A stretch of 64,000 nucleotides of DNA from an uncultured Clostridia bacterium (GCA_947632335.1 CANROX010000004.1:1-64000), one strand, 5' to 3'. Shown: positions 7,246-16,718, counted from the stretch's first letter. Numbers and translations: made by a program. The notes: a model not told the origin generated them from the sequence alone.

Positions 7246-8385
7246 ATGCGTGTTAAAAGTAAAATATCAGTTATGCTGGCGGTGTTAATACTTCTCTTAT
7301 CTCTGCCAATGAGTGTGGACGCTGTTGCTAAGGACGATATTACAGCACCATCTGCGGTACTGGTAGAGGCAGATAACTTTAAAGTTCTTTTCGAGAAAAA
7401 TGCCCATGAAAAGAGAAGTGTTGCCTCAATCACAAAGGTAATGACGGTACTGTTAATAATGGAGGATATTGAAAGCGGAAAAATCAGTCTTACCGATACG
7501 GTTACAGCATCAGCCCATGCCTCCTCTATGGGAGGGTCGGATATTTGGCTTGAAGAAGGAGAGCAGATGTCCCTTGACGATATGCTGAAAGCAACTTTAG
7601 TTGCCTCTGCAAATGATGCGGCGGTTGCCCTTGCAGAATACACAGAGGGGAGTGAAGAGGCTTTTGTAAGGAGAATGAACAATAGGGCAAAAGAACTTGG
7701 TATGAATGATACCACCTTTAAAAACTGTAACGGGCTGGACGAAGAGGGTCATCTTTCAAGTGCATACGATGTGGCTTTAATGTCCGCAGAGCTTATTAAG
7801 CATACCAAGGTTTTTGACTATACTTCAATTTGGCTGGATTTTCTCCGTGACGGAAAAACTCAAATTGTAAATACAAACAAGCTCCTTAAAAGCTATAAGG
7901 GAATAACAGGTCTTAAAACCGGCACAACCGGGGATGCAGGAAGCTGTATTTCTGCCACGGCAAAGAGAGATAACCTTTCTCTAATTGCGGTGGCTCTTGG
8001 CAGCAGCAGCGGTCAGAACAGGTTCAAGGACGCAACAGTTTTGCTTGATTACGGTTTTAACAATTACTCTGTTATTGTTCCAAAACAGGAGAAAATTAAA
8101 AAAATAAAGGTCAATAAGGGTATGGAAAATTCGGTGGAGCTTGTGGCAGACATTCCCAAATCTGTTCTTATAGGAAAGGGAAAGGACGCCAAAATAGAAA
8201 CTGAAGAAGAAATACCCAAAAGTATAGACGCTCCCATAAGGAAAAATCAGATTGTGGGAAAAATAATTTATAAATTAAACGGCAAAAAAATTCAGGCTGT
8301 AAAGGTGCGAACAAAGGCCTCTGTTGATGAATGTTCCTTTTCAAATTCTTTCTCCTACATTCTAAAATATCTGCTGAAATTGTAG
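7246..8385 (+). CDS. D-alanyl-D-alanine carboxypeptidase (DacF/PBP5-like)
   Basis: A 379-residue serine D,D-carboxypeptidase that trims the terminal D-Ala from peptidoglycan stem peptides outside the membrane. A signal peptide covers residues 1-27 (hydrophobic core to VDAVAKD). The three penicillin-binding motifs are in order: SITK (Ser61, Lys64), SAN (121-123) and KTG (224-226). A C-terminal beta-rich domain follows, as in PBP5, with LVADIPKSVLIGKG. The extreme C-terminus (SNSFSYILKYLLKL) looks like the amphipathic helix that anchors these enzymes to the membrane face. The ATG is preceded by gaaagaggtg. A second such enzyme is encoded at 58675. Confidence 0.93.
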   Translation: MRVKSKISVMLAVLILLLSLPMSVDAVAKDDITAPSAVLVEADNFKVLFEKNAHEKRSVASITKVMTVLLIMEDIESGKISLTDTVTASAHASSMGGSDIWLEEGEQMSLDDMLKATLVASANDAAVALAEYTEGSEEAFVRRMNNRAKELGMNDTTFKNCNGLDEEGHLSSAYDVALMSAELIKHTKVFDYTSIWLDFLRDGKTQIVNTNKLLKSYKGITGLKTGTTGDAGSCISATAKRDNLSLIAVALGSSSGQNRFKDATVLLDYGFNNYSVIVPKQEKIKKIKVNKGMENSVELVADIPKSVLIGKGKDAKIETEEEIPKSIDAPIRKNQIVGKIIYKLNGKKIQAVKVRTKASVDECSFSNSFSYILKYLLKL

Positions 8386-8446
8386 GAAACAAATGCAAAA
8401 AATAAAAAAATATTATAATTTGTTTAGTTAAAGTGTTTCTTTTATG

Positions 8447-8475
8447 TTGCAAAAAAACTTCAAATATAGTATAAT
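8447..8475 (+). promoter_or_regulatory. sigma-A-type promoter for pgi
   Basis: TTGCAA and TATAAT are separated by exactly 17 bp, 66 bases before the pgi ATG, in an otherwise empty AT-rich gap. Confidence 0.75.
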
Positions 8476-8541
8476 AGTGCCAAACCATAAAAAAATGGAA
8501 TTATAGTTCTGGAATAGAATTATGAGAGGGGCAAATAAGAA

Positions 8542-9879
8542 ATGGCAACGAAATTAAGAGATAACTACTTAAAGGGATTTGTAAATGACGACGAATACAA
8601 GGCAATGGCTCCCCAGGTAAAGCTGGCACATAATGCACTTCACACAGGGGATTGCCTTGGAAATGATTTTATTGGTTGGCTTACACTTCCTACAGATTAT
8701 GATAAAGAGGAATTTGCAAGAATTAAGGCTGCTGCACAAAAAGTAAAGAACAACAGCGATATTTTTATTGTTATAGGTATCGGCGGTTCATACCTTGGTG
8801 CAAGGGCTGCAATCGAGTTCTTAAAATCTCCCAACTACAACCTGCTGTGCAAGGACACTCCTCAGATTTTCTTTACAGGCAATTCAATAAGCAGTAACGC
8901 TTTGTCCGAGCTTGTAGAAATTTGTGAGGGAAAAGATGTATCCATAAATATGATTTCCAAGTCCGGTACAACCACAGAGCCGGCTATTGCTTTCAGAGTG
9001 CTTAGAGAAATGTTAGAAAAGAAGTACGGCAAGGATGGAGCAAAGGAAAGAATTTTCTGTACCACAGATAAAGAAAAGGGTACATTAAAACAACTTGCAG
9101 CAAAAGAGGGATATGAAACATTCGTTGTTCCAGACGATGTAGGAGGAAGATTCTCTGTTCTCACAGCAGTTGGTCTGCTTCCTATTGCAGTAGCAGGCTG
9201 CGACATAGACGCTTTAATGGCAGGCGCTGCAAAGGCTCAGAGTGACTTTGACAATGATGATTTGTATACAAATGACTGTTACAAATATGCATCTCTTCGC
9301 AATATTCTTTACAGAAAGGGTTATCAGACAGAGCTTTTGGTTGCATATGAGCCGGCATTTACAATGATGAACGAATGGTTCAAGCAGTTGTTTGGCGAAA
9401 GCGAGGGAAAGGACAACAAGGGTATTTTCCCGGCATCCGTTGTATTCTCCACTGACCTCCATTCTATGGGACAGTACATTCAGGAGGGCAGGCGTACTCT
9501 CTTTGAAACTGTTGTGCAGTTTGGCAAGGTGCAGAGAGAAGTAACTTTGGGAACTGACCCGGAAAATGTTGACGGTCTTAACTTCCTTTCAGGCAAAACA
9601 ATGGATTTTGTAAACAAAAAGGCATTCCAGGGTACTGTACTTGCTCATAATGACGGCGGTGTTCCCAATATTGTACTGGATGTTGAAGCTATGACAGAAA
9701 CAGAGCTTGGCTACCTTATCTATTTCTTTGAAAAGGCTTGTGCAATCAGCGGTTATCTCCTTGGTGTAAATCCATTTAACCAGCCTGGCGTTGAATCTTA
9801 CAAGAAGAATATGTTTGCACTTCTCGGCAAGCCCGGTTATGAGGACCAAAAAGCCGAGTTAGAGGCAAGACTTAACTAA
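8542..9879 (+). CDS. pgi: glucose-6-phosphate isomerase
   Basis: A 445-residue glycolytic isomerase interconverting glucose-6-phosphate and fructose-6-phosphate; the length is that of the short Firmicute form. The sugar-isomerase fold is marked by [16 protein letters not shown] and the phosphate-binding [14 protein letters not shown]. The family signature region [19 protein letters not shown] follows, and [14 protein letters not shown] lies near the end. The ATG follows gagaggggcaaataagaa. A small P-loop protein gene follows 32 bp downstream with its own strong ribosome binding site, so the pair is probably one transcript ending at the 10371 terminator. Confidence 0.97.
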   Translation: MATKLRDNYLKGFVNDDEYKAMAPQVKLAHNALHTGDCLGNDFIGWLTLPTDYDKEEFARIKAAAQKVKNNSDIFIVIGIGGSYLGARAAIEFLKSPNYNLLCKDTPQIFFTGNSISSNALSELVEICEGKDVSINMISKSGTTTEPAIAFRVLREMLEKKYGKDGAKERIFCTTDKEKGTLKQLAAKEGYETFVVPDDVGGRFSVLTAVGLLPIAVAGCDIDALMAGAAKAQSDFDNDDLYTNDCYKYASLRNILYRKGYQTELLVAYEPAFTMMNEWFKQLFGESEGKDNKGIFPASVVFSTDLHSMGQYIQEGRRTLFETVVQFGKVQREVTLGTDPENVDGLNFLSGKTMDFVNKKAFQGTVLAHNDGGVPNIVLDVEAMTETELGYLIYFFEKACAISGYLLGVNPFNQPGVESYKKNMFALLGKPGYEDQKAELEARLN

Positions 9880-9911
9880 CAAAATATTAATCCTTAAAGG
9901 AGGACGACTAA

Positions 9912-10328
9912 ATGGTAACTTTACTCACAGGTAAGAAAGGTTCCGGCAAAACAAAAAAATTAATTCAGCTTGCTAATGAAGCGGCAGCATCCTCAAACGG
10001 CAATGTAGTAGTTGTTGAAAAGGGTCTGAAGCTTACATACGATGTAACGCATAAGGCAAGACTTGTAGACACAGACCAGTATCAGGTACAGGGATATGAT
10101 ATGCTCTTTGGCTTTATCAGTGGTATCTGTGCCGGAAACTATGATGTATCCGATATTCTTATTGACGGTACTTTTAAAATTTGTCCGGAGGGTATTGACG
10201 GTCTTGAGGAATTTGTAAAAAAAGTTTCTACACTGGCAGATACAGCAGAAACAAAGATTACAATCCTTATTTCTGCGGCTGAAGAGGACCTTCCCGTTGG
10301 GATTAACGCAGTTTGCGAAAAGGTTTAA
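9912..10328 (+). CDS. small P-loop ATPase-like protein of unknown function
   Basis: A 138-residue protein starting with a clear Walker A motif, LLTGKKGSGKTKKLIQLAN. A later ILIDGTFKI could serve as a Walker B strand, though it lacks the usual run of acidic residues. No extra domain is visible, so this is a minimal P-loop fold. I recall similar short proteins next to pgi in other Clostridia, usually left unnamed or labelled PilT-like without basis. aaaggaggacgacta precedes the ATG. It ends the pgi transcript just before a strong terminator. Function unknown. Confidence 0.8.
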   Translation: MVTLLTGKKGSGKTKKLIQLANEAAASSNGNVVVVEKGLKLTYDVTHKARLVDTDQYQVQGYDMLFGFISGICAGNYDVSDILIDGTFKICPEGIDGLEEFVKKVSTLADTAETKITILISAAEEDLPVGINAVCEKV

Positions 10329-10370
10329 TTAAAGTCTTAATTAACGATATTTTCTAACATTCTAAATTAA

Positions 10371-10400
10371 GTCACACCATGGGGAATGGTGTGACTTTTT
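10371..10400 (+). terminator. intrinsic terminator after pgi operon
   Basis: gtcacacca and tggtgtgac form a 9-bp stem with a 7-base loop, directly followed by five Ts. This is a textbook rho-independent terminator. Confidence 0.9.
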
Positions 10401-10485
10401 GTAGGTATGATAGTTACTTTCATTAAAAGTTGGATTTATGCCATAGTATGAGATTTAAAAATTCCTTAAAAAAACAATTTTTATG

Positions 10486-10514
10486 TTGACAAACTACGAC
10501 TGTTTATGTATAAT
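10486..10514 (+). promoter_or_regulatory. consensus sigma-A promoter for yceD-rpmF
   Basis: TTGACA, a 17-bp spacer and TATAAT: both boxes are perfect consensus. The expected transcription start near 10521 lies about 26 bases before the YceD ATG. Such strength fits a ribosomal protein operon. Confidence 0.92.
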
Positions 10515-10546
10515 GTTATTCGGTGTTTAATGGGGAAGGTGATTTT

Positions 10547-11041
10547 ATGATTCTCAATCTTAAAGATGTTTTCCTTAACGAAGGCAGTAAGAAAGAATTT
10601 GAAACCTCCTTTTCTATGTCCGATATAGATATAAGCGGAGTTTTTCCATTCGCTTCACCCATAATGGTCAAGGGTAAAGCAATTAACAAAGCAGGACTTA
10701 TCGACATTGATTTTGATATAACATTTACCTATGCACGCCCCTGTGACAGATGTAACGAGGACGCTGTAAGGCAGTTAAATTACCAGTTTTCTCACCGCCT
10801 GGCGGATAATCTTTCGGGCAGTGATAATGATGATTATATTGAAATTCCCGATTACACACTTGATGTTGATGAACTTGTGCAGTCCGATATTATTCTTAAT
10901 TTGCCCATAAAATTCCTGTGTAAAGAGGGTTGTAAGGGAATTTGCCCTAAATGCGGCAAAAATTTAAATAACGGCGACTGTGACTGTTCAGCTAAAGAAA
11001 TCGACCCTCGTTTAGAGGCATTAAAGGAATTACTTAAATAA
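10547..11041 (+). CDS. YceD/DUF177 family protein, 23S rRNA accumulation factor
   Basis: A 164-residue DUF177 protein, the family of E. coli YceD, which is needed for normal 23S rRNA levels and nearly always precedes rpmF. FTYARPCDRCNED and, near the end, CKEGCKGICPKCGKNLNNGDCDC contain paired cysteines that probably bind zinc. The family signature YTLDVDELVQSDIILNLPIKFLC is clear. The track's GTG at 10523 lies at the transcription start; the ATG at 10547 follows ggggaaggtga and is the better start. rpmF follows after 22 bp. Confidence 0.93.
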   Translation: MILNLKDVFLNEGSKKEFETSFSMSDIDISGVFPFASPIMVKGKAINKAGLIDIDFDITFTYARPCDRCNEDAVRQLNYQFSHRLADNLSGSDNDDYIEIPDYTLDVDELVQSDIILNLPIKFLCKEGCKGICPKCGKNLNNGDCDCSAKEIDPRLEALKELLK

Positions 11042-11063
11042 ATATAAATCTGGAGGAATTAAA

Positions 11064-11249
11064 ATGGCAGTACCAAAGAGAAAACATTCACACGCAAGAA
11101 AAATGAAGAGAAGGTCAAATGTATGGAAGCTTGACGCTCCTGCACTTGCAACCTGTCCTAACTGCGGAGAACTCAAGGCTCCTCACAGAGTTTGTAAGAA
11201 CTGCGGTCAGTACAGAGGCAGACAGGTAATAGCAGTTGACGCAGAATAA
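11064..11249 (+). CDS. rpmF: 50S ribosomal protein L32
   Basis: A 61-residue L32, a late-assembling protein of the large ribosomal subunit. It starts MAVPKRKHSHARKMKRRSN, as in all L32, and has an intact zinc ribbon (CPNCGE ... CKNCGQ), so it is the zinc-binding form. ctggaggaatt precedes the ATG. It shares the consensus promoter at 10486 with yceD and is closed by a terminator at 11266. Confidence 0.98.
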   Translation: MAVPKRKHSHARKMKRRSNVWKLDAPALATCPNCGELKAPHRVCKNCGQYRGRQVIAVDAE

Positions 11250-11265
11250 TCAATATTCATAAGAG

Positions 11266-11292
11266 ACAGGCGGATTTCTTCCGCCTGTTTTT
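11266..11292 (+). terminator. intrinsic terminator after rpmF
   Basis: acaggcgg and ccgcctgt form an 8-bp GC-rich stem followed by a T-run (tttttat). It closes the yceD-rpmF operon. Confidence 0.88.
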
Positions 11293-11312
11293 ATGTTATT
11301 AAAAAAAATAGC

Positions 11313-11341
11313 TTTTAATTTTCCTTAGAATTTAGTATAAT
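11313..11341 (+). promoter_or_regulatory. probable promoter for der
   Basis: A perfect TATAAT at 11336-11341 is preceded at 17 bp by TTTTAA, a weak -35 box. It is the only good -10 box between the rpmF terminator and der. Confidence 0.5.
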
Positions 11342-11426
11342 AGAATTTAAGATTTTATGTAAGCATAATTATATTCATTTAAAGTGAACATATATGAAAA
11401 AATATACGGTATTGGAGGGAGAAAAG

Positions 11427-12752
11427 GTGCCAAATCCTGTGGTAGCCATTGTAGGCAGACCCAATGTTGGTAAATCAACATTATTTAATAAACTTATAGG
11501 CCAGCGCCTTTCCATTGTTGACGACACACCCGGTGTCACCAGGGATAGAATATACGGTGAGTGTGAATGGAACAACAAAAAAATAACAATTATTGATACC
11601 GGAGGTATTGAGCCATACTCTGATGATATTATTCTTCAGCAAATGAGAAGACAGGCAGAACTTGCTATTGATACAGCCGATGTTACTGTTTTAGTTACAG
11701 ATGTTCGTGACGGAGTTGTTGCAACTGATAGAGAGGTTGCCCAAATTCTCCTTAAAAGCGGTAAACCTGTTGTGCTTTGCGTCAACAAGTGCGATAGTAT
11801 TGGAGAACCTCCCGCAGAGTTTTATGAATTTTACAACCTTGGTTTAGGGGAACCTATTCAGGTTTCCTCTGTCCACGGTACAGGTACAGGAGATTTACTT
11901 GAAGAGGTTTTTAAATATCTTCCAAATGATGCAGAGGGTGAAATTGACGAGGAAATAATCTCAGTGGCTGTTATCGGAAAGCCTAATGTAGGCAAATCCT
12001 CCCTCATTAACTATATTACGGGGGAAAATAGGTGTATTGTTTCCGATATTGCAGGCACAACAAGGGATACAACCGATACCCTTGTTGAAAATGAGTACGG
12101 CAAATATAATTTTATAGATACTGCGGGAATTAGGAGAAAGTCCAGAATTTATGATAATATTGAAAAGTACAGTATTATCAGAGTTCAAATGGCTATTGAC
12201 AGATGTGATGTTTGTGTAATTATGCTGGACGCACAGGTCGGCTATACAGAGCAGGACAGCAAGGTTGCCGGTATGGCCATTGAAGCAGGCAAGGGCTGTA
12301 TTATTGCAGTTAATAAGTGGGACGCTATTGAAAAGGACACCCATACAATGAGCCAATTTAAAAAGCGTCTTGACACAGAGTTTGCATTTATGAGCTACAC
12401 CCCGTATATTTTTATTTCTGCAAAAACAGGTCAAAGGGTGGACAGCCTATTTCAGCTTATTACAACTGTTGCAAATAATAATTCAATGCGTATTCGTACG
12501 GGAATGCTTAATGACCTGCTTAACAAAGCAACAACAAGGGTTCAGCCGCCTACAGATAAGGGAAAAAGGCTAAAAATTTATTACTGCACACAGGCCTCTG
12601 TAAAGCCCCCCACATTTGTGTTTTTCTGCAACAATAAGGAGCTTTTCCATTTTTCGTATCAGAGATACCTGGAAAACAGAATAAGAGAGGCGTTTGGACT
12701 TGAGGGAACGCCCATTCGCATTATTATCAGAGAAAGAGGGGAGAAGAAGTAG
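11427..12752 (+). CDS. der: ribosome biogenesis GTPase Der (EngA)
   Basis: Der is an essential GTPase with two G domains in tandem that helps assemble the 50S subunit. Both P-loops are visible (GRPNVGKSTLF and GKPNVGKSSLI), as are the DTPG/DTAG switch motifs and NKCD/NKWD specificity motifs. A KH-like domain fills the C-terminus (TPIRIIIRER). The track starts at 11394, but a GTG at 11427 preceded by ggaggga gives a protein starting PNPVVAIVGRPNVGKS, as in homologues, at 441 residues. plsY follows after 2 bp. The two are coupled. Confidence 0.95.
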   Translation: MPNPVVAIVGRPNVGKSTLFNKLIGQRLSIVDDTPGVTRDRIYGECEWNNKKITIIDTGGIEPYSDDIILQQMRRQAELAIDTADVTVLVTDVRDGVVATDREVAQILLKSGKPVVLCVNKCDSIGEPPAEFYEFYNLGLGEPIQVSSVHGTGTGDLLEEVFKYLPNDAEGEIDEEIISVAVIGKPNVGKSSLINYITGENRCIVSDIAGTTRDTTDTLVENEYGKYNFIDTAGIRRKSRIYDNIEKYSIIRVQMAIDRCDVCVIMLDAQVGYTEQDSKVAGMAIEAGKGCIIAVNKWDAIEKDTHTMSQFKKRLDTEFAFMSYTPYIFISAKTGQRVDSLFQLITTVANNNSMRIRTGMLNDLLNKATTRVQPPTDKGKRLKIYYCTQASVKPPTFVFFCNNKELFHFSYQRYLENRIREAFGLEGTPIRIIIRERGEKK

Positions 12753-12754
12753 AT

Positions 12755-13522
12755 ATGGAAATATTTGATTTTATGTTTATGTATCCTCCTATGATAATTA
12801 CAACCCTGTTTTTTATGATTATAGCTTTCTTTTTTGGTTCAATTAATACGGCGATTATTGTAACAAAAATTGTAACAAAAGGCGGCAATATTAAGGAAAT
12901 GGGCAGCGGTAATGCAGGTTTTACAAATGTTCTGCGCTGCGTAGGCAAAGTTCCTGCAATAATTACCATTGTGTGTGATTTTCTGAAAGCGGTTGTGGCC
13001 GTACTTTTTACATATTTTATGTTTAATATTGTTTTTAACAGTCTTGCCTATTTTGAAAACTATGAGTGGGGAGTGTGGCTCGAAAGTGAAACAAGCCAGC
13101 TGAGGACAGTTGTTATGTACCTTGCAGGTCTTGCCTGTATTTTAGGACATATGTTCCCGATATACTTTAAATTCAAGGGCGGTAAGGGCGTTGTTGCTGC
13201 TGTGGGTATGATAGCAGTCCTTGACTGGAGAGTTTTTTTGTGCGTCCTTATCACATTCCTTATTGTATTTTTATTTACAAGGATTATCTCCATAAGCTCC
13301 CTTGTGTCAGCTGTACTTTACGGACCGTATACATTTTTAATTACATATTTCTTTACTTACAAAAAATATTTAGGAACGCCTGATAGGGTTTCATTTCAGT
13401 ATGTTGTGGTTATATCAGTAATTGCGCTTTTGGCAGGAATTATTGTTATTATTAAACACCACGAAAATATTGTAAGGCTTATTCACGGTGAGGAAAAGAA
13501 AATCACCGCCAAAAAGAAATAA
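12755..13522 (+). CDS. plsY: acyl-phosphate:glycerol-3-phosphate acyltransferase PlsY
   Basis: PlsY makes lysophosphatidate from acyl-phosphate, the first membrane step of phospholipid synthesis. It is a multi-pass membrane protein, and at least five hydrophobic segments are visible. The conserved motifs are present: GSINTA (motif 1, near residue 28), GSGNAGFTNVLR (motif 2, with Phe where Ala is usual) and FKGGKGVV (motif 3). At 255 residues it is longer than the typical about 200, because of an inserted charged loop (NYEWGVWLESETSQ) between helices and a Lys-rich tail. It lies 2 bp after der, an arrangement common in Firmicutes. Confidence 0.93.
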   Translation: MEIFDFMFMYPPMIITTLFFMIIAFFFGSINTAIIVTKIVTKGGNIKEMGSGNAGFTNVLRCVGKVPAIITIVCDFLKAVVAVLFTYFMFNIVFNSLAYFENYEWGVWLESETSQLRTVVMYLAGLACILGHMFPIYFKFKGGKGVVAAVGMIAVLDWRVFLCVLITFLIVFLFTRIISISSLVSAVLYGPYTFLITYFFTYKKYLGTPDRVSFQYVVVISVIALLAGIIVIIKHHENIVRLIHGEEKKITAKKK

Positions 13523-13575
13523 TTACAGACTTTTGCAGTAAAATAATAAAGAAAAATAAACAAAGGAGAATTAAA

Positions 13576-13917
13576 GTGAGCGATTGTGTTTTTTGTAAAA
13601 TTGCAAAGGGGGAAATTCCCTCAGACAAAGTTTATGAGGATGATAAAATTATTGCCTTTAAGGATTTAAATCCAATGGCGCCTGTTCATATCCTCTTTAT
13701 TCCAAAGGAGCATATTGCAAATGCCTCGGAAATTACAGCAGAAAATTCATCAGTAATTGCACATATCTTTGAAACTATCCCAAAGATTGCAAAGGAGCAG
13801 GGTCTGGATTCCGGCTACAGGGTTATAACAAACTGCGGTGAAGAGGCAGGTCAGACTGTCTTTCATCTTCATTTCCACCTTATCGGCGGCAGATGCCTTA
13901 GCACCCAAATGGCTTAA
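13576..13917 (+). CDS. HIT-family purine nucleotide hydrolase (HinT-like)
   Basis: A 113-residue histidine-triad protein that probably hydrolyses AMP-linked phosphoramidates. CVFCKIAKGEIPSDKVYEDD starts the protein, as in HinT, and VFHLHFHLIGGR carries the HxHxH triad. HinT normally ends in W-P-P-G after GGR; here the tail is GGRCLSTQMA, which is unusual and might change substrate preference. The start is GTG at 13576 after caaaggagaat. It is followed by apt after 24 bp, linking two purine-related genes. Confidence 0.92.
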   Translation: MSDCVFCKIAKGEIPSDKVYEDDKIIAFKDLNPMAPVHILFIPKEHIANASEITAENSSVIAHIFETIPKIAKEQGLDSGYRVITNCGEEAGQTVFHLHFHLIGGRCLSTQMA

Positions 13918-13941
13918 ATTTTGGGATAAAAGGAGCAAATT

Positions 13942-14478
13942 ATGGAAACATATAAGATGACCATTGCAGGCTGTGAAAGAGAACTTCCAATTTGCAAGGT
14001 AAATGACAGTCTATCTATTGCCGCATTTATTATGTTTGGCGATGTTGAAGTTACTGTTAATTCTGCAAAAGAATTATTAAAAATTGTACCGGAGTTTGAT
14101 GTAATTATTACAGCAGAAGCAAAGGGTATTCCGCTTGGGTACGAGATGGCAAGGCAAAGCAACAAGCCTTATGTAATTGCAAGAAAGTCGGTTAAGCTGT
14201 ATATGAACAATATTGTATCTGTGGAGGTGAAGTCCATTACCACGGACAGAGTTCAAACCCTTTACCTTGACGGTGCAAGGGCGGATATGCTTAAAGGCAA
14301 AAGGGTGCTTATTGTTGATGATGTTATTAGTACAGGGGAAAGTGTTAATTCTTTATTAGAATTATGCAATAAATCCGGCGGCAATGTGGTGGCCGCCGCC
14401 GCAGTACTTGCGGAGGGGGACGCTGCAAAGAGAGATGATATTATTTATCTCGAAAAGCTGCCTCTGTTCTTTACATAG
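13942..14478 (+). CDS. apt: adenine phosphoribosyltransferase-like protein
   Basis: A 178-residue phosphoribosyltransferase that probably salvages adenine to AMP. The PRPP-binding motif VLIVDDVISTGES (about residues 118-130) and the upstream FDVIITAEAKGIPLGYEMA and KPYVIARKS segments match the Apt/Xpt group. The phosphoribosyl core is intact. By eye I cannot separate adenine from xanthine or related base specificity, so the gene symbol is provisional. The stop codon lies at the foot of a strong terminator stem. Confidence 0.8.
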   Translation: METYKMTIAGCERELPICKVNDSLSIAAFIMFGDVEVTVNSAKELLKIVPEFDVIITAEAKGIPLGYEMARQSNKPYVIARKSVKLYMNNIVSVEVKSITTDRVQTLYLDGARADMLKGKRVLIVDDVISTGESVNSLLELCNKSGGNVVAAAAVLAEGDAAKRDDIIYLEKLPLFFT

Positions 14479-14510
14479 AAAAGCAGGAGTTTTTCTCCTG
14501 CTTTTCTTGT
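14477..14510 (+). terminator. intrinsic terminator after apt
   Basis: agaaaagcaggag and ctcctgcttttct form a perfect 13-bp stem with a five-T loop. The stem begins inside the apt stop codon and a short T-rich tail follows. Confidence 0.85.
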
Positions 14511-14564
14511 TATAGGAAGTTTTTTGTAGTATTATGTGGATATGGACTAATGGAGGTGAGTGTA

Positions 14565-16718
14565 ATGAAGAGAATTGGTGCGTCAATGGGACTCTCTGCC
14601 TTAGTTACACTTTCCCTTGCCTATTACCTTGGAAATACCTTTGTATATGTTGCTTTTATTGTTCTATTCTTTATTGCAATTCTTTCAAAAATTATAAAGA
14701 AATACAGGGATAAGGGCGCTATAAGGATAGTATGTATTTCAGCTATGATTTCCCTTTTGATTTTCACCTGCTATACAGAATATGTTTACAAGCCTACTGT
14801 ATATAATTATTCGGGAAAAGAATTATACATAACAGCAACCGTAAGGGAGGCTCCCTACAAGTCATATGGAAATTACTATTATTACATTAAGACCACAGAA
14901 ATAGATGGAAAAGCAGCAAAGACAGGGATTTTATTAAAATCAAAATACAACTTAAACGCAGAACTTGACGACACAATCTCCTTTAGGGGGATTGTAAGCC
15001 CAAACTCCAACGATACATATAAATCAAAGGGATATTACCTATATGCTGTTCCGTATGGCACCGATAAAATTGCGGTAACTCCCGCTGAAAACCATACAAT
15101 TATGTACTACCCTTATTTACTTAGGGAAAGGTTTGAGGAGATAATAAGTGATAATATGGAGGAGGACTCTGCAAGCATATGTAATGCAGTGGCGTTTGGA
15201 GATAAGGCAAATATTGATACTTCCATAAAAGAAATATTCAGGAGGGCAGGGCTTTCCCATATTCTTGTGGTATCAGGTTTACATTTGAGCGTGCTTTCCT
15301 ATATATTTCTTTTGATTTTCAGAAAATTACTTAGGAGGAGGTATCTTTACTGCCCTGTCACAATTCTTTTTGTTCTCTTTTATATGGTGATGACGGGACT
15401 TTCTCCCTCCATTATGCGAAGCGGCATAATGATGATAATTGTAATCCTTGGGGAAATGCTCTGGAAAGAAGCGGATTCCCTTAACAGCCTTGGAATAGCG
15501 GCGCTGGTGATTGTAAGTACAAACCCCTATTCGGCAGGGGATATAGGAATGTTGCTGTCTTTTTCCGCAACTCTTGGAATTATTCTTTTTTCAGGTCCAT
15601 TAAACAGGTATGTACTTAAAAGGATAAAGTTTTCTGATGGAATTATATCCCGTATTGTAAAAAGGATTATCAGTATAGTATGTATTACTGTTTCGGCGGT
15701 AATTCCTACAATTCCCCTTTCCATTATTTTCTTTAAGCATATTTCCTTAATGCAGGTGTTTTCAAATCTACTTATAGAACCTGTCTTTAAGTTTCTGCTT
15801 ATAGTTATTTTTATAGCTGCCCTCTTGGGTTTTACCAAAATTTCCTTTGTATATTTACCCTTTATTTTTATAGCGGATATTTTAACGAAGTACATCTATT
15901 TTGTGGCAAAGTTAATGTCTTTAGTGCCTATGGGTTATGTTAGTACGGACAAGCCATTTGTATATATCTGGTTGGGAATTACTTTTATTTTGGTTATAGC
16001 TATAATTCTGATAAAGAATTATAAAATATCAATCTGTTTTTCTGCTATCATATCATTTTTAGTTCTTATTTCAGGAATGTTGGGAAATTATATTTACGAT
16101 TACAATAATCCAAAGCTCACGGTTTACGACACCGGCATAGGTATATGTGCAACTCTCAGCAGTAAGGGTCAGTCGGCAGTTTTATCCTGCGGAGGAAATA
16201 ATATAAAACGGGATATGGCCGAGGACCTTGAAAATGACGCATATGAATATACGGTAATGGGTATAACTGATGAAACCAACAGCAGGTGTATGTATGCGCA
16301 GGACATTATATCTAAGTTTGACTTGAAAAAGATTTTCATATATGATGATAGTGTTATATGCAGGCAGGATAATGTTATATATTTTGACAATGACTACACC
16401 GTAAGACTAAAGGATATGGATATTACCTACATTGTAAGGGATAACAAGGTTTTTACATATGTAAAATGCAGAGGAAATGAAATACTGATACTTCCTAAGA
16501 ACGGCGACTGCAAAAATCTTGATAGTAAATATCGCAATCCCGACATTGTGTTGACAGACTCTCCCTGTAAAAACAGCAGTTACATTTCAGCAAAGCTGCT
16601 GATAATTTGTTGTTCAGAGGAATATTATGACAGAATAATAAGGAGCAACTACATAAAAGCCGACAAAATTTATACCACATTTAACGGAGATGTGGAACAG
16701 CGACTTGAGGTGCAATAA
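14565..16718 (+). CDS. comEC: ComEC/Rec2 DNA-uptake channel
   Basis: A 717-residue polytopic membrane protein matching ComEC, the channel that passes single-stranded DNA into naturally competent cells. The N-terminus has hydrophobic helices and an OB-like exterior region. The Competence core carries GLSHILVVSGLHLSVLSY (about residues 230-247) and MTGLSPSIMRSGIMMIIV. The C-terminal part is a weak match to the metallo-beta-lactamase-like domain; I do not see its HxHxDH motif, so that domain may be degenerate. The track's ATG at 14550 is part of the ggaggtga site, so ATG 14565 is preferred. It shares one base with holA, an arrangement found in many Firmicutes. No other com genes are in the window. 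Confidence 0.92.
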   Translation: MKRIGASMGLSALVTLSLAYYLGNTFVYVAFIVLFFIAILSKIIKKYRDKGAIRIVCISAMISLLIFTCYTEYVYKPTVYNYSGKELYITATVREAPYKSYGNYYYYIKTTEIDGKAAKTGILLKSKYNLNAELDDTISFRGIVSPNSNDTYKSKGYYLYAVPYGTDKIAVTPAENHTIMYYPYLLRERFEEIISDNMEEDSASICNAVAFGDKANIDTSIKEIFRRAGLSHILVVSGLHLSVLSYIFLLIFRKLLRRRYLYCPVTILFVLFYMVMTGLSPSIMRSGIMMIIVILGEMLWKEADSLNSLGIAALVIVSTNPYSAGDIGMLLSFSATLGIILFSGPLNRYVLKRIKFSDGIISRIVKRIISIVCITVSAVIPTIPLSIIFFKHISLMQVFSNLLIEPVFKFLLIVIFIAALLGFTKISFVYLPFIFIADILTKYIYFVAKLMSLVPMGYVSTDKPFVYIWLGITFILVIAIILIKNYKISICFSAIISFLVLISGMLGNYIYDYNNPKLTVYDTGIGICATLSSKGQSAVLSCGGNNIKRDMAEDLENDAYEYTVMGITDETNSRCMYAQDIISKFDLKKIFIYDDSVICRQDNVIYFDNDYTVRLKDMDITYIVRDNKVFTYVKCRGNEILILPKNGDCKNLDSKYRNPDIVLTDSPCKNSSYISAKLLIICCSEEYYDRIIRSNYIKADKIYTTFNGDVEQRLEVQ

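Noticed and set aside
16200-16718. Active metallo-beta-lactamase site in the ComEC C-terminus
   Set aside because: The HxHxDH metal motif is not visible; the domain may be degenerate, so no nuclease activity is claimed.
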